From Adenanthera pavonina (taxonomy: Eukaryota > Streptophyta > Magnoliopsida > Fabales > Fabaceae), in assembly GCA_026686845.1 (NCBI GenBank), contig JAIVEN010000012.1, forward strand, positions 2,730,501-2,794,500: a stretch of 64,000 nt of DNA, given 5' to 3'. The position numbers and the translations under genes were made by a program. Below the pieces are notes generated by a model, which searched no databases, was not told where the DNA came from, and saw nothing but the letters and a program-made list of their open reading frames with translations. Positions 45,961 to 58,347 of the stretch are shown here, one piece after another (within the stretch, counting starts at the first letter, position 1; each line of letters opens with the position of its first letter).

Positions 45961-48900
45961 GAAGCAACAAATGGTATATGGATAGTGCCTACTCGAGACA
46001 TATGACTGGAGACAAAGAAAAGTTAATTATGCTGAGAGATAAGAAAGGAGGAAAAGTTACTTCTGGTGGTGACCAGTTTGGAAAGATAGTTGGCATTGAA
46101 ATTGTGGGAAGAAACCTAGAGACATCAATAGAAGAAGTTTTGTTTGTAATAGGACTCAATCACAACCTGCTGAGTATGAGCCAAACCTGTGATAAAGGTA
46201 ACTTGGTTTTATTTGATTCCAACTACTACAAGGTTATTAGAAAAAGTGACCACAAAATCATTCACAAGGCACAAGGAGATGATAATTGTTGTACAGTTGA
46301 TTTAGATGAATTACCTACTCTAGACTCAATATGTTTAATCAGTGAAAATGATGATAGTTGGCTATGGCATAGGAGACTAACTCATGTTAGCATGCATCAA
46401 TTAAACAAACCTATTAAAAATAAACTTGTTCTTGGATTACCCAATATAACTTTTGAAAAAGACAGAGAATGTAATACTTGCCTTAAGGGGAAACAAACTA
46501 AGTCATCGTTTAAATCTAAAAATATTGTCTCTACAACTATGCCACTGCAATTACTTCACATGGATTTGATAGGTTCTAGTCATGTTAAGAGCATTGGTGG
46601 TAACTTGTATGTACTTATTGTAGTAAATGATTATTCCAAATTTACCTGGACTTTATTTCTTTCCTATAAAGATGAAACATTTGAAGCATTTCTGATCTTA
46701 GCTAAGAAAGTCCAAAATGAGAAAGGTTGCTTTTTTGCGCGTATTAAAACAAATCATGATAGTGAGTTTGAAAATGCTTAATTTGCTAACTACTGCGAAG
46801 AGAATGGAATATAGCATAACTTCTCTGCCCCAAGAACACCTCAACAGAATGGAGTTGTGGAGAGGAAAAATAAAGTACTAGAAGAAATGGCTCGTGTAAT
46901 GTTGAATGAAACAGGACTACCAAAGTACTTCTGCATTGATGCAGTGAGCACAATATGCTACTTAATGAACAGAGACTACATCAAACCCATTCTAGGCAAA
47001 ACCCGATATGAGCTATACAAGGGAAAGAAGCCCAACCTCTCTCATCTACATGTTTTCGGGTGCACCTGCTATGTACACAACAACAACAAGGACAACTTCA
47101 GTAAGTTTGATGCCAAGTCAAATGAAGGTATTTTTCTTGGCTACTCAAATAGGAGTAAAGCATATAAAGTGTTCAACAAAAAGGTCTACGACAATAGAAT
47201 GTCTGTGCATGTAGTGTTCATAGAAAATGAAATTATTGCTGAACTTGAGTTAGAAGAGGATGAGCTAATCTCAAGTCTTAAAAATTTAAGTATCTCTAAA
47301 GAAAATAAAACTGAACCTCCAAAAATATCAGAATCTACTAATATAGAGGAAGATATTCAAGAGATAGATGTGAAACCTGAAGATAATGAAGAAGATTCTC
47401 AAGAACTCCTTAGAGCTTGGAGATATTAAAAGAGTCATCCTATTGATCAAGTGATTGGGGATGTTCAAGAGAATGTTAAAAGAAGACAACTTAAGGATCA
47501 AATGAATAATTGTGCTTTTATTTCTCAAATTGTACCTAAGTGCACTAAAGAAGCTTTAACAGATGAATACTTGACTTTAACTATGCAAGAAGAACTTAAT
47601 CAATTTAAAAGAAATCAAGTTTGGGATTTAGTGCCTAGGCCTAAGGATCACCCAATTATTGGAACTAAATGGGTATTTAGAAATAAACTTGATGAATCAG
47701 GAACAATAATTAGAAACAAAGCTAGGTTGATAGCCAAAGGATACAATCAGGAGAAAGACATGGATTATGAGGAAACTTTTGCTCCAATTGCAAGATTGGA
47801 AGCAATAAAAATTCTGTTAGCCTACGCATACATAAAAGACATAATTCTATATCAAATGGATATAAAAAGTGCTTTTTTGAATGGTTATATCATGGAAGAA
47901 CCTTGTGCTGATCAACCTCCAGGTTTTGAGGACTCAACTAAGCCAAACCATATATATTAACTGAAGAAAGCTCTTTATGGTTCAAAACACGCACCTAGAG
48001 TATGATATGAAAGACTAAGCAACTTTTTAATTGAAAAAGAATTTAATAGAGGAAAAGTTGATACAACATTGTTTACTGAAAAGGAGAACAATGATTTGCT
48101 TATAGTTCAAATTTATGTTAATGATATTTTATTTGGTGCTACTAATGAATCTTTGTTTAAGAATTTCTCTAAGTTAATGCACAGTGAATTTGAAATATCA
48201 ATGATGGGAGAGCTCAACTTTTTCCTTAGATTACAAATTAAACAATGTGATGATGGCATCTTCCTTAATCAATCAAAGTATCTGAAAGAGCTGCTGAAGA
48301 AATTTGGAATAGAGAACACCAAATCAATGGGAACTTCTATGACCACTGCAACAAAGCTTGATATGGATGAAGGAGGAAAGCCATTTGATATAATTCAATA
48401 TAGGAGAATGATTGGTTCCTTACTATACCTAATAGCTAGTAAACTTGACATTATATTTAGTGTCTGCATGTGTGCCAGGTTTCAATCATGTCCCAAAGAG
48501 TCCCATGCAACAACTGTGAAGAGAATATTCAGATATCTAATTGGAACATCATAGATAGGACTCTGATATCCAAAGGGCAATGGAGAAGAGCTCATAAGAT
48601 ACACTGATGCTGACTTTGCTGGATCCAAAACTGACAGAAAAAGCACAAGTGGCGTGCCAATTTTTGGGAGAATCTCTAGTTTCATGGTTCAGTAAGAAAC
48701 AAAATAGTATAGCTTTCTCCATAGCAGAAGCTGAATATATTACTGCTAAAAGCTGTAGTGCTCAAGTTTTTTGGATGAAACAACAACTTGAAGTTCTTGA
48801 GATTGAGATGAACGAAATACTAATTAGATGTGATAATCAAAGTGCTATCAACATCACAAAGAATATTGTCATGCATTCAAGGATAAAACATATTGAAGTT

Positions 48901-49062
48901 GGACATCACTTTATACGGGACCATGTTTTGAAAAGAGATATCATGTTAGAGTTTATCCCTACTGAAGATGAAATTGCAGATATCCTGACCAAACCACTTC
49001 CAGAGGATAGATATTGTAAGATAAGAAGAGAATTGGGAATTGTGAATCCCAATGAACTCTAA
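45945..49062 (+). pseudogene. pol: Copia pol of copy 2, broken in several places
   Basis: It is collinear with copy 1 from KWYMDSAYSRHMTG to the terminal ELGIVNPNEL. Segments are: protease and integrase (45978-46781) with WHRRLTH, CLKGKQTK and LLHMDLIGS; integrase rest (46857-47429) after stops at 46779 and about 46812; RT (47451-47960 and 48069-48554) with FLNGYIMEEP, where the active-site box is YVNDILFGAT (first Asp of YVDD replaced by Asn); RNase H (48560-49062) with YTDADFAGS and ADILTKPL, shifted by one base near 48650. The second integrase Asp box reads KTNHDSEFE (SD changed to TN). It cannot be active. Confidence 0.9.
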
Positions 49063-50054
49063 GCAAGCCTCTAACTAAATCTATTTACTTTTTGAAGTTA
49101 AATTATTAAGATTATACTGACTTTAGCTTTGGAGTATGTTCAAAGTGTTTTACAGGTACTCCTCATAAACTTAAATGATAGAAAAATCAATATAATGGAG
49201 TATATCAGACTTGCTTAGTCAATAATTGCTGAAAAGACTTGGAAATTCAAATGTTCAACTCTTACATGTAAGGTCAATTATGTAAAATTCAAATTTTGGA
49301 TGCTATTAGAAGAATTTCCATGCTATTTTATGAGTTGGCATGCTTAAAATTTGAACTTAAGTGCCTAATAGATGAATTTCAGTGCCACACATGTTGTTCT
49401 AGTATTTTTAGCTCATTCAAAATTCGTTTGTTGTCTGATGGAAATTTGAACTTTGAATGCTAGTATGAGAGTTGATTGTGTCCAACTGTTTAACACACGA
49501 ACTTTAAGAGTTCAAAATTTGCCTTTCAAAAATTTCCACCCTAAGTCCTAAAATTCAAATTTTAAATCTTAAAATTCATCTATTGAATGTATCTTACCTA
49601 TTTGATTTCAAATAAAGATCTTAAAACTCAAACTTTAGGATCATAATCTTTATCTGTTGAAGCATCTATCGATGTTGAGTCTCTGTTAGATGAATTTATG
49701 GAACTAAAATTTGTCTATTGAAGTTATCTCTCATATGACAAGTCTCTGATAGACGGACTTTGAAGATGAAAATTTGTCTGTTAGATATTTTATCTAAGAT
49801 GGACAGGCATCATAACTACTTGAAATTCAAATTTTGGCCCTCAAAATTCATCTATTAAGTAGTTATATAAGCTAAACCAAAGGGTCACATTCTAAACAGA
49901 AGCAACCCTATTCATCTCTCTCTCAAAACTGTTCACCTTCTTCCTTAACTTCTCATTAATTACTTACGTAAAACTTCATTTTCGATCAATTAAACTCCTA
50001 CCTGGTCCTTATAAACCCCTTTTGAGCATCTCTTACTTCCAATCTGTCACGAAA
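49063..50054 (+). repeat. Post-pol spacer with decayed motif array
   Basis: No gene is seen. It corresponds to 1-698 of copy 1. The words AATTCAAATTTT, AAATTTGAACTT and AAAATTCATCTATT alternate over about 49230-49870. They read as AATTCGAATT and AATTCGTCTGT with CG changed to CA or TG. Confidence 0.65.
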
Positions 50055-53000
50055 ATGGCAAGGGTTAAGAATGCCAATATTGGGAAAGAAGAATCCAGAC
50101 AAAAAGAAGTGATCAAATCCTAATATGCATCTAAAGAAGGAGAAACCAAGAAGAGAAAGGGTGAATATAGCAAGGGAACTCTTTCTAAGAAGCAGAGAAC
50201 ACCCAAGGCTGAATTAAAGAAGCTAGCCCCTACTGCCCCTGCATCTTCTAGGATCGAGTCAGAAGAACTGGCATTGACAACTGAACCTTAATGAAGCACT
50301 ACCCAAATCTTGGAGAAATATACCACGAAGTTTGTGAGCAAAAAGGTAATAACTCATCATTGTACCAATTTGGAAGATTTCCTTGTGTCTAATAACTTTG
50401 ATGCTGGGATCTAACTGGTTAAATATAAGAATCTATTAGAAATTAAGGAAATGTATGATGATGAGGTAATTAAGACATGGTATGCTACTCTATCATTCAA
50501 CAACAAAAAGAAGAGATGGTAGGTTAACCTCAGGTCCGGGACTTTGTGGCTCTCTAATGAGACCATCAATGAAGTACTGGAGATCCCTAGACAAGAGAGA
50601 TTTAAGATTGACATCACCACCTCCAAATACATGGATGAGGATGAAGAAGCAGATGAAGAAGATGGACAGTTCCTAAATTACAAGCATAGCACTGTCTTGA
50701 ACACTTTCTTCAAAAGGTGTGAGAATAGGCCTCCTCTGAGACTTGTGAAGCCCTTTGACCTAGGTGTAAAAGTCAGGTTCTTACACTACATAGTGTCAAG
50801 GATCATCTTTAACAAAGAATGATGATTTAATTTGATTACAAGGGTTGAGGTTGCCCTGATATGTGGAAAGGTACTGAATCTGGGCCATATCATCTTCTAA
50901 CATATGATCAAGGCAAAGGATTAGAGAAAAGATTCCACCTTGCCCTATGCCTCCATCATCACCAAGATGCTTTAGTATGCCAATATATAGTACTTGGAGA
51001 AGGGAAAAGGAAAGCCCACTGAGGTATTCAAGGAAGAAGAGTTGATGAGGATGGGGATATAAAGGAAGGAAGGAAGGTGGATTAGCAAAGGTGCAGGGAA
51101 GTCCGAAGATCTATTTTATGAGGCAAGCCAATCACAGCGCAAGAAGGGACCTCAGAGGCTACTCCACACACTCAACCTTCACCACAACTGTAACACCTTA
51201 TACTAGGGCCCATTTCCATGTATAGATCATTTTACAGTCCAAATATGCTTGAAGAGAAGCTTGAATTAATTTAATTTTAAAAACAGAAATTTCTTAATTC
51301 TCGGGTACTGTTCATATTTCCATTTCCATTTTACTTAAAGAAATTTAACAATTCATAACTAAATCTAGAAAAATTATCTTGGGGTGATTCAAGTCTCTTA
51401 AATAGATAAAAAGATTCTATACGTGGAAAAAATAGGAAATAGAACAAATAATAGGCCAATTAGTACAATTTATTCCTTCAAAAAGTACTGTAGATTTGGT
51501 CATTTCTGAAAATTCCTGAAATTGACAATAAATTTGAAAAATCATATTTTCTTCTATTTTGGACCAAATCGTGCATACTCTATGTCATTTGAAAGCTATA
51601 TATGTCTATATTTTAGACATATTTTTCTTGTACATTTGTTTCACTTGTATAGGGTATGCCAATAACTTAAATTGTGAAGAGTCAGAATTCAACTTTTACT
51701 GGAATAGTTTTGGAAAAAACTGCATATATTCTATTATATAGCTTCAATTACCTCCAAATTACTGGCATATGAAACTTAAAACATAAAAATTTCTATACAT
51801 ATTAACCAATTAATTTTTGGAGCTCTATATGATTTTATATTATCTTTTGAATTTTCGTGTATCTAACTTTCAGTTTTCAGTTTTCCCTCCCTGTTATGAA
51901 CCCTAATTTGGAAAAATCAGTATAATTCATACACAACTCCAAATGGGGTGATCTTTGGAAAATTTTAAAGCTCTACTTGTGTAATTTTAGAACATATGTA
52001 AAATTCATGTGTTAAATGACAAAACTCACAAACATTGGTGGTACTACCACATAGGGGTCAGAATGACCATATCTATCCCTTAACTTTACAAAATCATTTC
52101 TTTAACATATATATACATGGCCATATTTTGTATCAAAATGGTACCATACATCATGGGAGACCTAAATTGATATAATGGTCTCAAGGTATAGCATCACAAT
52201 AATATACATTTAAATTTTCATAACATTTCAAAAATAAAGATTAAAGACAAGATTTTCATTTCTTTCATAAATTCCTTCTTTCTTGCCTTGCTCCTTCTTG
52301 GTGACCTTGCCAAAGCTTGTACCTATTATGTTAGTCATTTGGGAAAGTGAGATTCAAAGAATCTCAGTAGCAATTATCCATACATGCAATCATATTACCA
52401 CATTTACATAAAAATATTAAAGAATCATTGATCAAACACACTTGCACATTTAAGTCATATGATTTCACAAAAAATTCTGTAAAGTTTCATTTTAAAAAAT
52501 GAACATCTCGGGGTCTCAAAGCCCCTCATTTAACTCAGCCAACATCATAGAACATCACAAGGCAACAATACAATCATATCACAAAGTATCAAACATATTG
52601 AAAGCAAGCATGATTATATAGTGCAAGTAAGAAAGTAATGCTACCTTTATGCTTTCTCTTACTCTACCACTTGATGCCAATGCTCCCACTAGCTTCCTTG
52701 GACTTCTTCAAGTCCTAATGCATCACCAAATACTAATTTAGGCTGCTATTTCATGGAGCCATATCACAAAGTCCCTTACTAAAACTTAAAATTCCATTTT
52801 AGCTTCCTCTTAGTTTTTCTTTACACCAATACATGTTCATAAGTTTTTGGATCATGGGGAATCCATTTTTTGGGTCAAAATCATGAAATTCCTTCTCTAA
52901 GGGAAACCTAGCTTGGCCAAAAATTAGGGGAAAATGCAAGAAAATGATTTCTTTAATAATACTTCAAACTAGTTGTGAAAACTTGCTTTATATGACTTTT

Positions 53001-55273
53001 CTAAGCTTTCCCCTTTATTTATTTGGCAAAAAATCATCCCTTGGACAAGTTCAAGCATGGCTGAAATCTATGGAGGAATGGAGGAAGAAGATAACTCCAT
53101 GACATTACTTCTCACTTGAGAGCACAAGCTCAAGGTCATAGATACTTACTTGGCAACTTGATTCTCCAAGTCTTGCACCTTAGCTTCTCTTTCTTTTCTC
53201 CTTTCCTCTCTTTTCTCTCACGAGTTGGGCTTCTTGTTTGCTACAATATGAAAGCCTCTCACTCACTAACTAGAATGTAGGAACCCAAGAGGAAAGAGAT
53301 GAGATAAACTTCCTTAATCATAGTTTACTCTTCTTAACTTAGGTTAGTCAAACTACTTCTTAAACTACTCTTCTTAGTTTAGGAAATAATAACATATTTC
53401 TTTTTCCCTCATATGCAGTAGCTGTTTGGATGTCCAAAATAGGAAGCAAATTGGATAATTAACTCACTTAACTACTTAGCTTAATCATGGGTTAATTAAA
53501 TTTAATCCAACCTTGGTCACTTTTGCATACTTCTTCAAGAAATATTTGCATAAAGTATTAAAATAATTGGATTTTCCCCTACATGGCTATTGACCTGTAC
53601 TACTTAGAGAGGGAACATCTTGCCAAAATATTGCATATTTTTCTCAGTTCAGATATATCTTGAACATGTTAGTTTTTACTGGTATTGATAAAGTCACTTT
53701 TACAATAAATTAGTATTTTAGGGATATAGGACTATTCTAAATTTATATCTATGTTTTTTTAATTATCCTATCCCAAACAACGTTTGTGTAAGGCCCAAAT
53801 TCTGTCCCGGTCACCTTTTAACTATCTGTGGGGCTTATAATCTACTTTATCGATATTAAGTTACTTTCAGATATTTGACACTGATTATTTCTTTATTTTT
53901 AATCAGTTAACCTTCTTGCTATATATCATTGGACTCAATTCATCATGAGCTTCATTTTGACAGTAATTTTACATAATTACAAAATTACTCTTGACCTGAG
54001 GCCAAATTATAATTTTTAATTCTTCCAAATCTTAGTTGTAATTTTCCTCAAAATATATATTCTCATGCATCCCCACATGTTTTTTATTCTGAGGGGCTAA
54101 AATGCAGTTATCTTAACTTCTAGAAAACGTAATTTCTCATTTTTCCATCCAACTAGGAAATATAACCTCTTTGCCCTTTTTCACGCAAAATAGTGTCTAT
54201 CCATTTTTGTAAATTCCTTATAGATATTTAGTTATTCTATCACTTAGGGATGTTACAACAACCATCCTAACCTAGTTCTCCTCTACCACAGCCCATTCAG
54301 CTACCTCAACCCTTCACTCCATCCACTTGGGCTAAGCCAACCATCATTACTGAGTTATATGATAGTCTCTCCTCTTTAATGTTGAGCATTAGAGAGGAAC
54401 AAAATACCAAGATTGCTCACATGCAAGATCAAATCACACACCTAACCAAAAATCTGAAAGTGGTTGATAATGCTTATGAAGACTTCAGAAATGCTATCCC
54501 TACCACATCAGTACCTCCTTAGCCTGGACTATTTGAGCCCACCAAATCTGTTTCTCCTAAACCTCCAATCCTTTTTGAACTAGAATCCCCTAAGCCTACT
54601 GCTACTAGGGCTGCTGATGCTACTGCTACTCCATAAGCCTCAAGCAATGACACAAGCCCTAGTTCACCCTTGGACTATGCCATAGAGGAAGGCTCCTCAG
54701 GAAGAAGGCTTTTACAAGCCTATGATGGAGGACATTACTCAGAAAATAATCCTATCATCTCAAAAGTCTAAGCAAATGGAAAAACTAGTTGTAGCTATCA
54801 CCTCTACCCTAATCATCCAAGCTGCATTAAATGAGGAGAGAAGTATCGTGCCTTATGTGGATATTGCTACCATTGCTCATGATGCAATTATGCAAACTTA
54901 GAAGAGAAGGCTTGATGAGATATTTGCTTTACCACCTCCTCCATCATTACTTTTTGAATTTGGTCTCTCAGAGGAGCAAAAAGCTAGATTGGTGAACACT
55001 AGAAGGGAAATATAGGAACTCCTCATTGTATCTGATGATGAAGATGATGGAGATGAAGAATCAACATCTCTTCCTTAAATTACCTCCTCAGTTCCATTCA
55101 TTCCTGTCCCTCTTCAACCTATTCCCATGTCAAAGATACCTCCTTCCTTTATGCATGCTCCAACTTCTGATGATGCCATAAAGAGGGAGAAGAAAGACGA
55201 GCAAACTGGGAAGTCTAAAGCTGGGCAATTTGGCAAAACTTATGGCAAGAGGCCAAAGCCCAAGAAGAAGTGA
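50055..55273 (+). pseudogene. Third ORF of the copia element (env-like position), split by an N unit
   Basis: It starts at ATG 50055 (MARVKNANIGKEESRQ) with a lysine-rich N-terminus. The central part has VIKTWYATLSFNNKK, then a stop, then VNLRSGTLWLSNETINEVLEIP, and an intact stretch 50544-50822. This resembles the putative plant transposon protein domain (pattern FYANL...VRGxxxxFSxxxINxxLGLP) found after pol in SIRE-like elements. After the insert (51189-54257) it continues at 54263 with a proline-rich region, a coiled-coil-like TELYDSLSSLMLSIREEQNTK, and a basic end KTYGKRPKPKKK with the stop at 55271. Without the insert it is about 715 codons. Several in-frame stops occur before the insertion, and a frame change in the last third. 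I see no clear signal peptide or fusion segment, so an envelope role is unsupported. Confidence 0.72.
51189..54257 (-). mobile_element. N-family LTR-like unit N2 (3.07 kb, non-coding)
   Basis: On the minus strand it starts TGTAACATCCCTAAGTG and ends TATAAGGTGTTACA. It is flanked by a perfect 5-bp duplication ACAAC (51184-51188 and 54258-54262). It aligns with N1 throughout and has the identical stem-loop TGAGATTC-(AAA/TTT)-GAATCTCA (52348-52366). It interrupts the copia third ORF. Confidence 0.9.
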
Positions 55274-55584
55274 CATGCTAGAAATCCTTAGGGCTTAGAT
55301 CTTAGGGCTGTGTATTTCTACATAGGGTTGTGTATTCTTGCATCTTTTGTAGCTTCTTTTGTAATGCCATGTTCTTGCTTTGTGTTTTAATTGAATCTCT
55401 GTACTGAATTTCAACTCAATCAATGCAATATGTTTTTCATATTTCCCTTTTTAATCTCCTATATTCTCAGCTCTAAAACACATGTTATATTTACCTTTGA
55501 ATTTTAATGCATATATTGAGGTGGAGCTCTTAGAAGTAAGCCCAAGTACTAATTCAGTTTACAAGTTGTTTTGTCATCATCAAC

Positions 55585-55592
55585 AAGGGAGA
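55585..55592 (+). other. Polypurine tract of copia copy 2
   Basis: AAGGGAGA, followed by TAA and the TGTTGAATC start of the 3' LTR. This is the plus-strand primer position. Confidence 0.7.
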
Positions 55593-55595
55593 TAA

Positions 55596-57119
55596 TGTTG
55601 AATCAAGTGTTTTGATGATTCCAAACAACTAGAGCTTGGAAGGAGAATATTAAAGGAGTGTAAGAGCATACAAGTGGAGAAATCCAATGAAATACGTGTG
55701 AAGATTTAGTTGTTAGGATTTCTCACAATGTACATAGGGAAAAAGGCTTTGATTTTTACTTGTTTATGTTCCCACAGCATTTAAACAAGTACTTTTATAG
55801 TTATCCTATGTTAACATATGTTCGATTTTGGAAACACTGACTAACAGACAAACTTTGCTATTAATTCTTATATGTTTTGTGCAAAATTCAAACTTTACTT
55901 GCTAAAATTCAAAGTTCCAAAGTTATCATCTCTGATAGATGAATTTCAAGCTCTGAAATTCAAATTTTGAGCAAAGCATAGTTGGTAAAATGTGCAAAAT
56001 TCATTTAAAGTTTTGTCAAAATTTGAATGAAATTAAAGTACAAAAAGAGCTCAAAGTTAGTCCCTCTGACAAACAAATTTTGGATTTCAAAATTCCAATT
56101 TCAAAATGAGGACTTATGAATCTAGTTAAAGCCTGGCTCTAACAGATGAATTTTCAAAAGCAAAATTCAAATTTCAAAGAGCAAAACTTTTGTGTCATGT
56201 TGAGCTAGCCACTGCTAGATGAATTTTGACTTATAAAATTCAAATTCTGAGTGTATTGCGTAAACATGAGATAACTGTTTACATTCAACAGATGCACTTT
56301 GATTATGAAAAATCGTATGTTTTAACATGAGATATATTTGACAAATTCAAAATTTGAATTTCACTATTAAACAAATGAATTTTGAAAGTTCAACGTTAAA
56401 GTCTCTAGTTTATGGTCTCTGTGAAATTCATCTGTTAACATCCAAAATTTGAATTTCAATGTGTTAGACACTTTAAATGTAGTTGGTGAACAGCTAGTTT
56501 TGTAGAGTAACTATTGGTTAACATCTCTAAAGGCTAGATCTTGTGTCTAACGACTAGTTTAGTCACAAATGTATAAATAGAAGTTCATTTAAAGTTGTGG
56601 GTAACAATTTTATGTTGTATATACTGAAACTTTGCTGAATTCATTAGTCAAAGCCTTTTTACTCACATACTTCATTTATTGCACTTCAACTGTCATATTT
56701 ACTCTGATTTTGAGAGAGTTTTTTCTGTATATAAATCTTTTCTTTATTTGGAAGAAGAATTTTTTGTGAGGGGTTTCACAAGGGATATTAGGAAATAATT
56801 TGTAAGAGTGCAGAGTATAGATTTGAGAGATCTTAGAACAAAGCACAAGTTTGTACTGTAGCATTGCAAGGAGCCCACTGAATTCTTGCAAGATGGTGAA
56901 AAATCTCAACTGGTGGCTTGAGGATTGGATGTAGGTCAAGTGGATTAGACCAAACCAGGATAAATTTTTGTGTCCTCTCCTTATTTACTTTGCATTTGCT
57001 TTATTCCTTCTATACTCTGCTTTTTGCAAACTTCCACTATCATTATTATATCACACTTTTGCAGAAAAATTTTGAACTTCCCAAGTCACCCCCCGCTTGG
57101 GACATTAGCAAAGCTAACA
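55596..57119 (+). repeat. 3' LTR of copia copy 2
   Basis: It is 1524 bp, from TGTTGAATCAAGTGTTTTG to GCAAAGCTAACA. It aligns end to end with 42576-44081. The motif array is even poorer in CG than in the 5' LTR. Confidence 0.93.
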
Positions 57120-58347
57120 AAAATGTCATCAATTAACTTTTTATGTCTTTTTATTTTATTATACATGGTGAACTTGAATGGGATTGACCCTCCAATTGTC
57201 CCCATTGAAGTCACCAAATTGTCGCTCTCGAACTTTAGACATAGTCACCATGAAAATTCTGAAAAGAAGAATTTTAGAAAACCTTTTAAAATAAAAGAAA
57301 AAGATGGTTTACGAAAACAAAGATGAGTTTAGGAGTCTATTGTGTCATGGAGAAGATGTTAGGTACTACACTACACCTAAGTTAACTATGTAAAAATTAA
57401 TGTGGCTTTAAAAATATTTTAATAATATTTTTAACAAAATTAGTATATTTATAAGAAATTAATATATAAAAAAATTTTAACTTATTAATTATGGTGGACT
57501 TGACCAAGGATTTCACCCTAGGGCCTACATAGCTTTTGATAGGGGACAAAGTCCATGTAGTTTGAAATAGAAATGCGTGTTAGTGGGTTAGTAATTTTTA
57601 TTAATTTTTTTAAAAGTAGTGTTTTTGGAAGAAAATAACTTTGCCATAAATATATTGATCTACATTGGGTCGGTGTATTTTAATTTACAAAGATAAATTA
57701 TTATTACTTATTAATTTTATAAAAAATGTGATCTTATATTTCATTATTTGAAAATGTAGAATCTTTATAAAAGATTTTATTTAAAGGAAAAGATTAACTC
57801 TAGAGTTTTACAACAATAACTTAATGTTACGCATTGCAAACTCATCTTATTTGAAAGGTATAATTCTTATTAAAAGAAAAAAATGAGGAGAAATATACCC
57901 TAAAGTCTTACAACAGTAATTTAATATCACTCATTGCAAACTCCGTAAATGGGTGAAAAAGAAAATGTTTTAAAAGAAAGACTTTTCTATACATGTTGAC
58001 TCAAAAGAAGGCTTTTTAATATTGGTGGCAATGCTATGGAGCTTTTGTAATCCTCATGGCCAAAAATTAAATTAAAAAGATGACGAAAACTTTTTATCAT
58101 TGAATCTTGGGAAAATCACACTGCCACAATGACGAATACTATCCATTAAAACAAAATCACCATCATATTACTCATAAAGGAGGAAATAGTAAAATGACTT
58201 ACCAAACAACTCCTTCAGATCTATACCATGGTCATTGAAGATCAACACTAATCCACCATCTTCTCCATCTTCTATTTATTTTTTTAAATTGAAAAGAAAA
58301 GAATTGTGAAAAGGGATCAACTAATCACAATCATATCACATTATAGT
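57120..58347. other. Unresolved AT-rich stretch
   Basis: No gene is recognised. A short degenerate repeat is visible: CTCTAGAGTTTTACAACAATAA near 57800 and CCTAAAGTCTTACAACAGTAA near 57899, each followed by TTAAT...GCATTGCAAACTC-like text. The frame at 56970-57326 mixes LTR and flank sequence. Confidence 0.4.

Larger units (their letters stand above)
42576..57119 (+). mobile_element. Ty1-copia retrotransposon copy 2 (SIRE/Maximus-like), complete structure, decayed
   Basis: It has 5' LTR (42576-44081), primer site (44084-44095), gag, pol, a third ORF split by an N unit, polypurine tract (about 55585-55592) and 3' LTR (55596-57119). The flanks AAAAC (42571-42575) and AAAAT (57120-57124) look like a 5-bp duplication with one change. 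Without the 3.07-kb insert it is about 11.5 kb, in the range of SIRE-type elements. All three coding regions carry stops and shifts. The two LTRs differ by roughly one base in ten over the first 200 bases by eye, so the insertion is old. Confidence 0.93.

Noticed and set aside
50055..55273. Third ORF as a true viral envelope gene
   Set aside because: I see no signal peptide, fusion peptide or membrane anchor. Position after pol alone is not enough.
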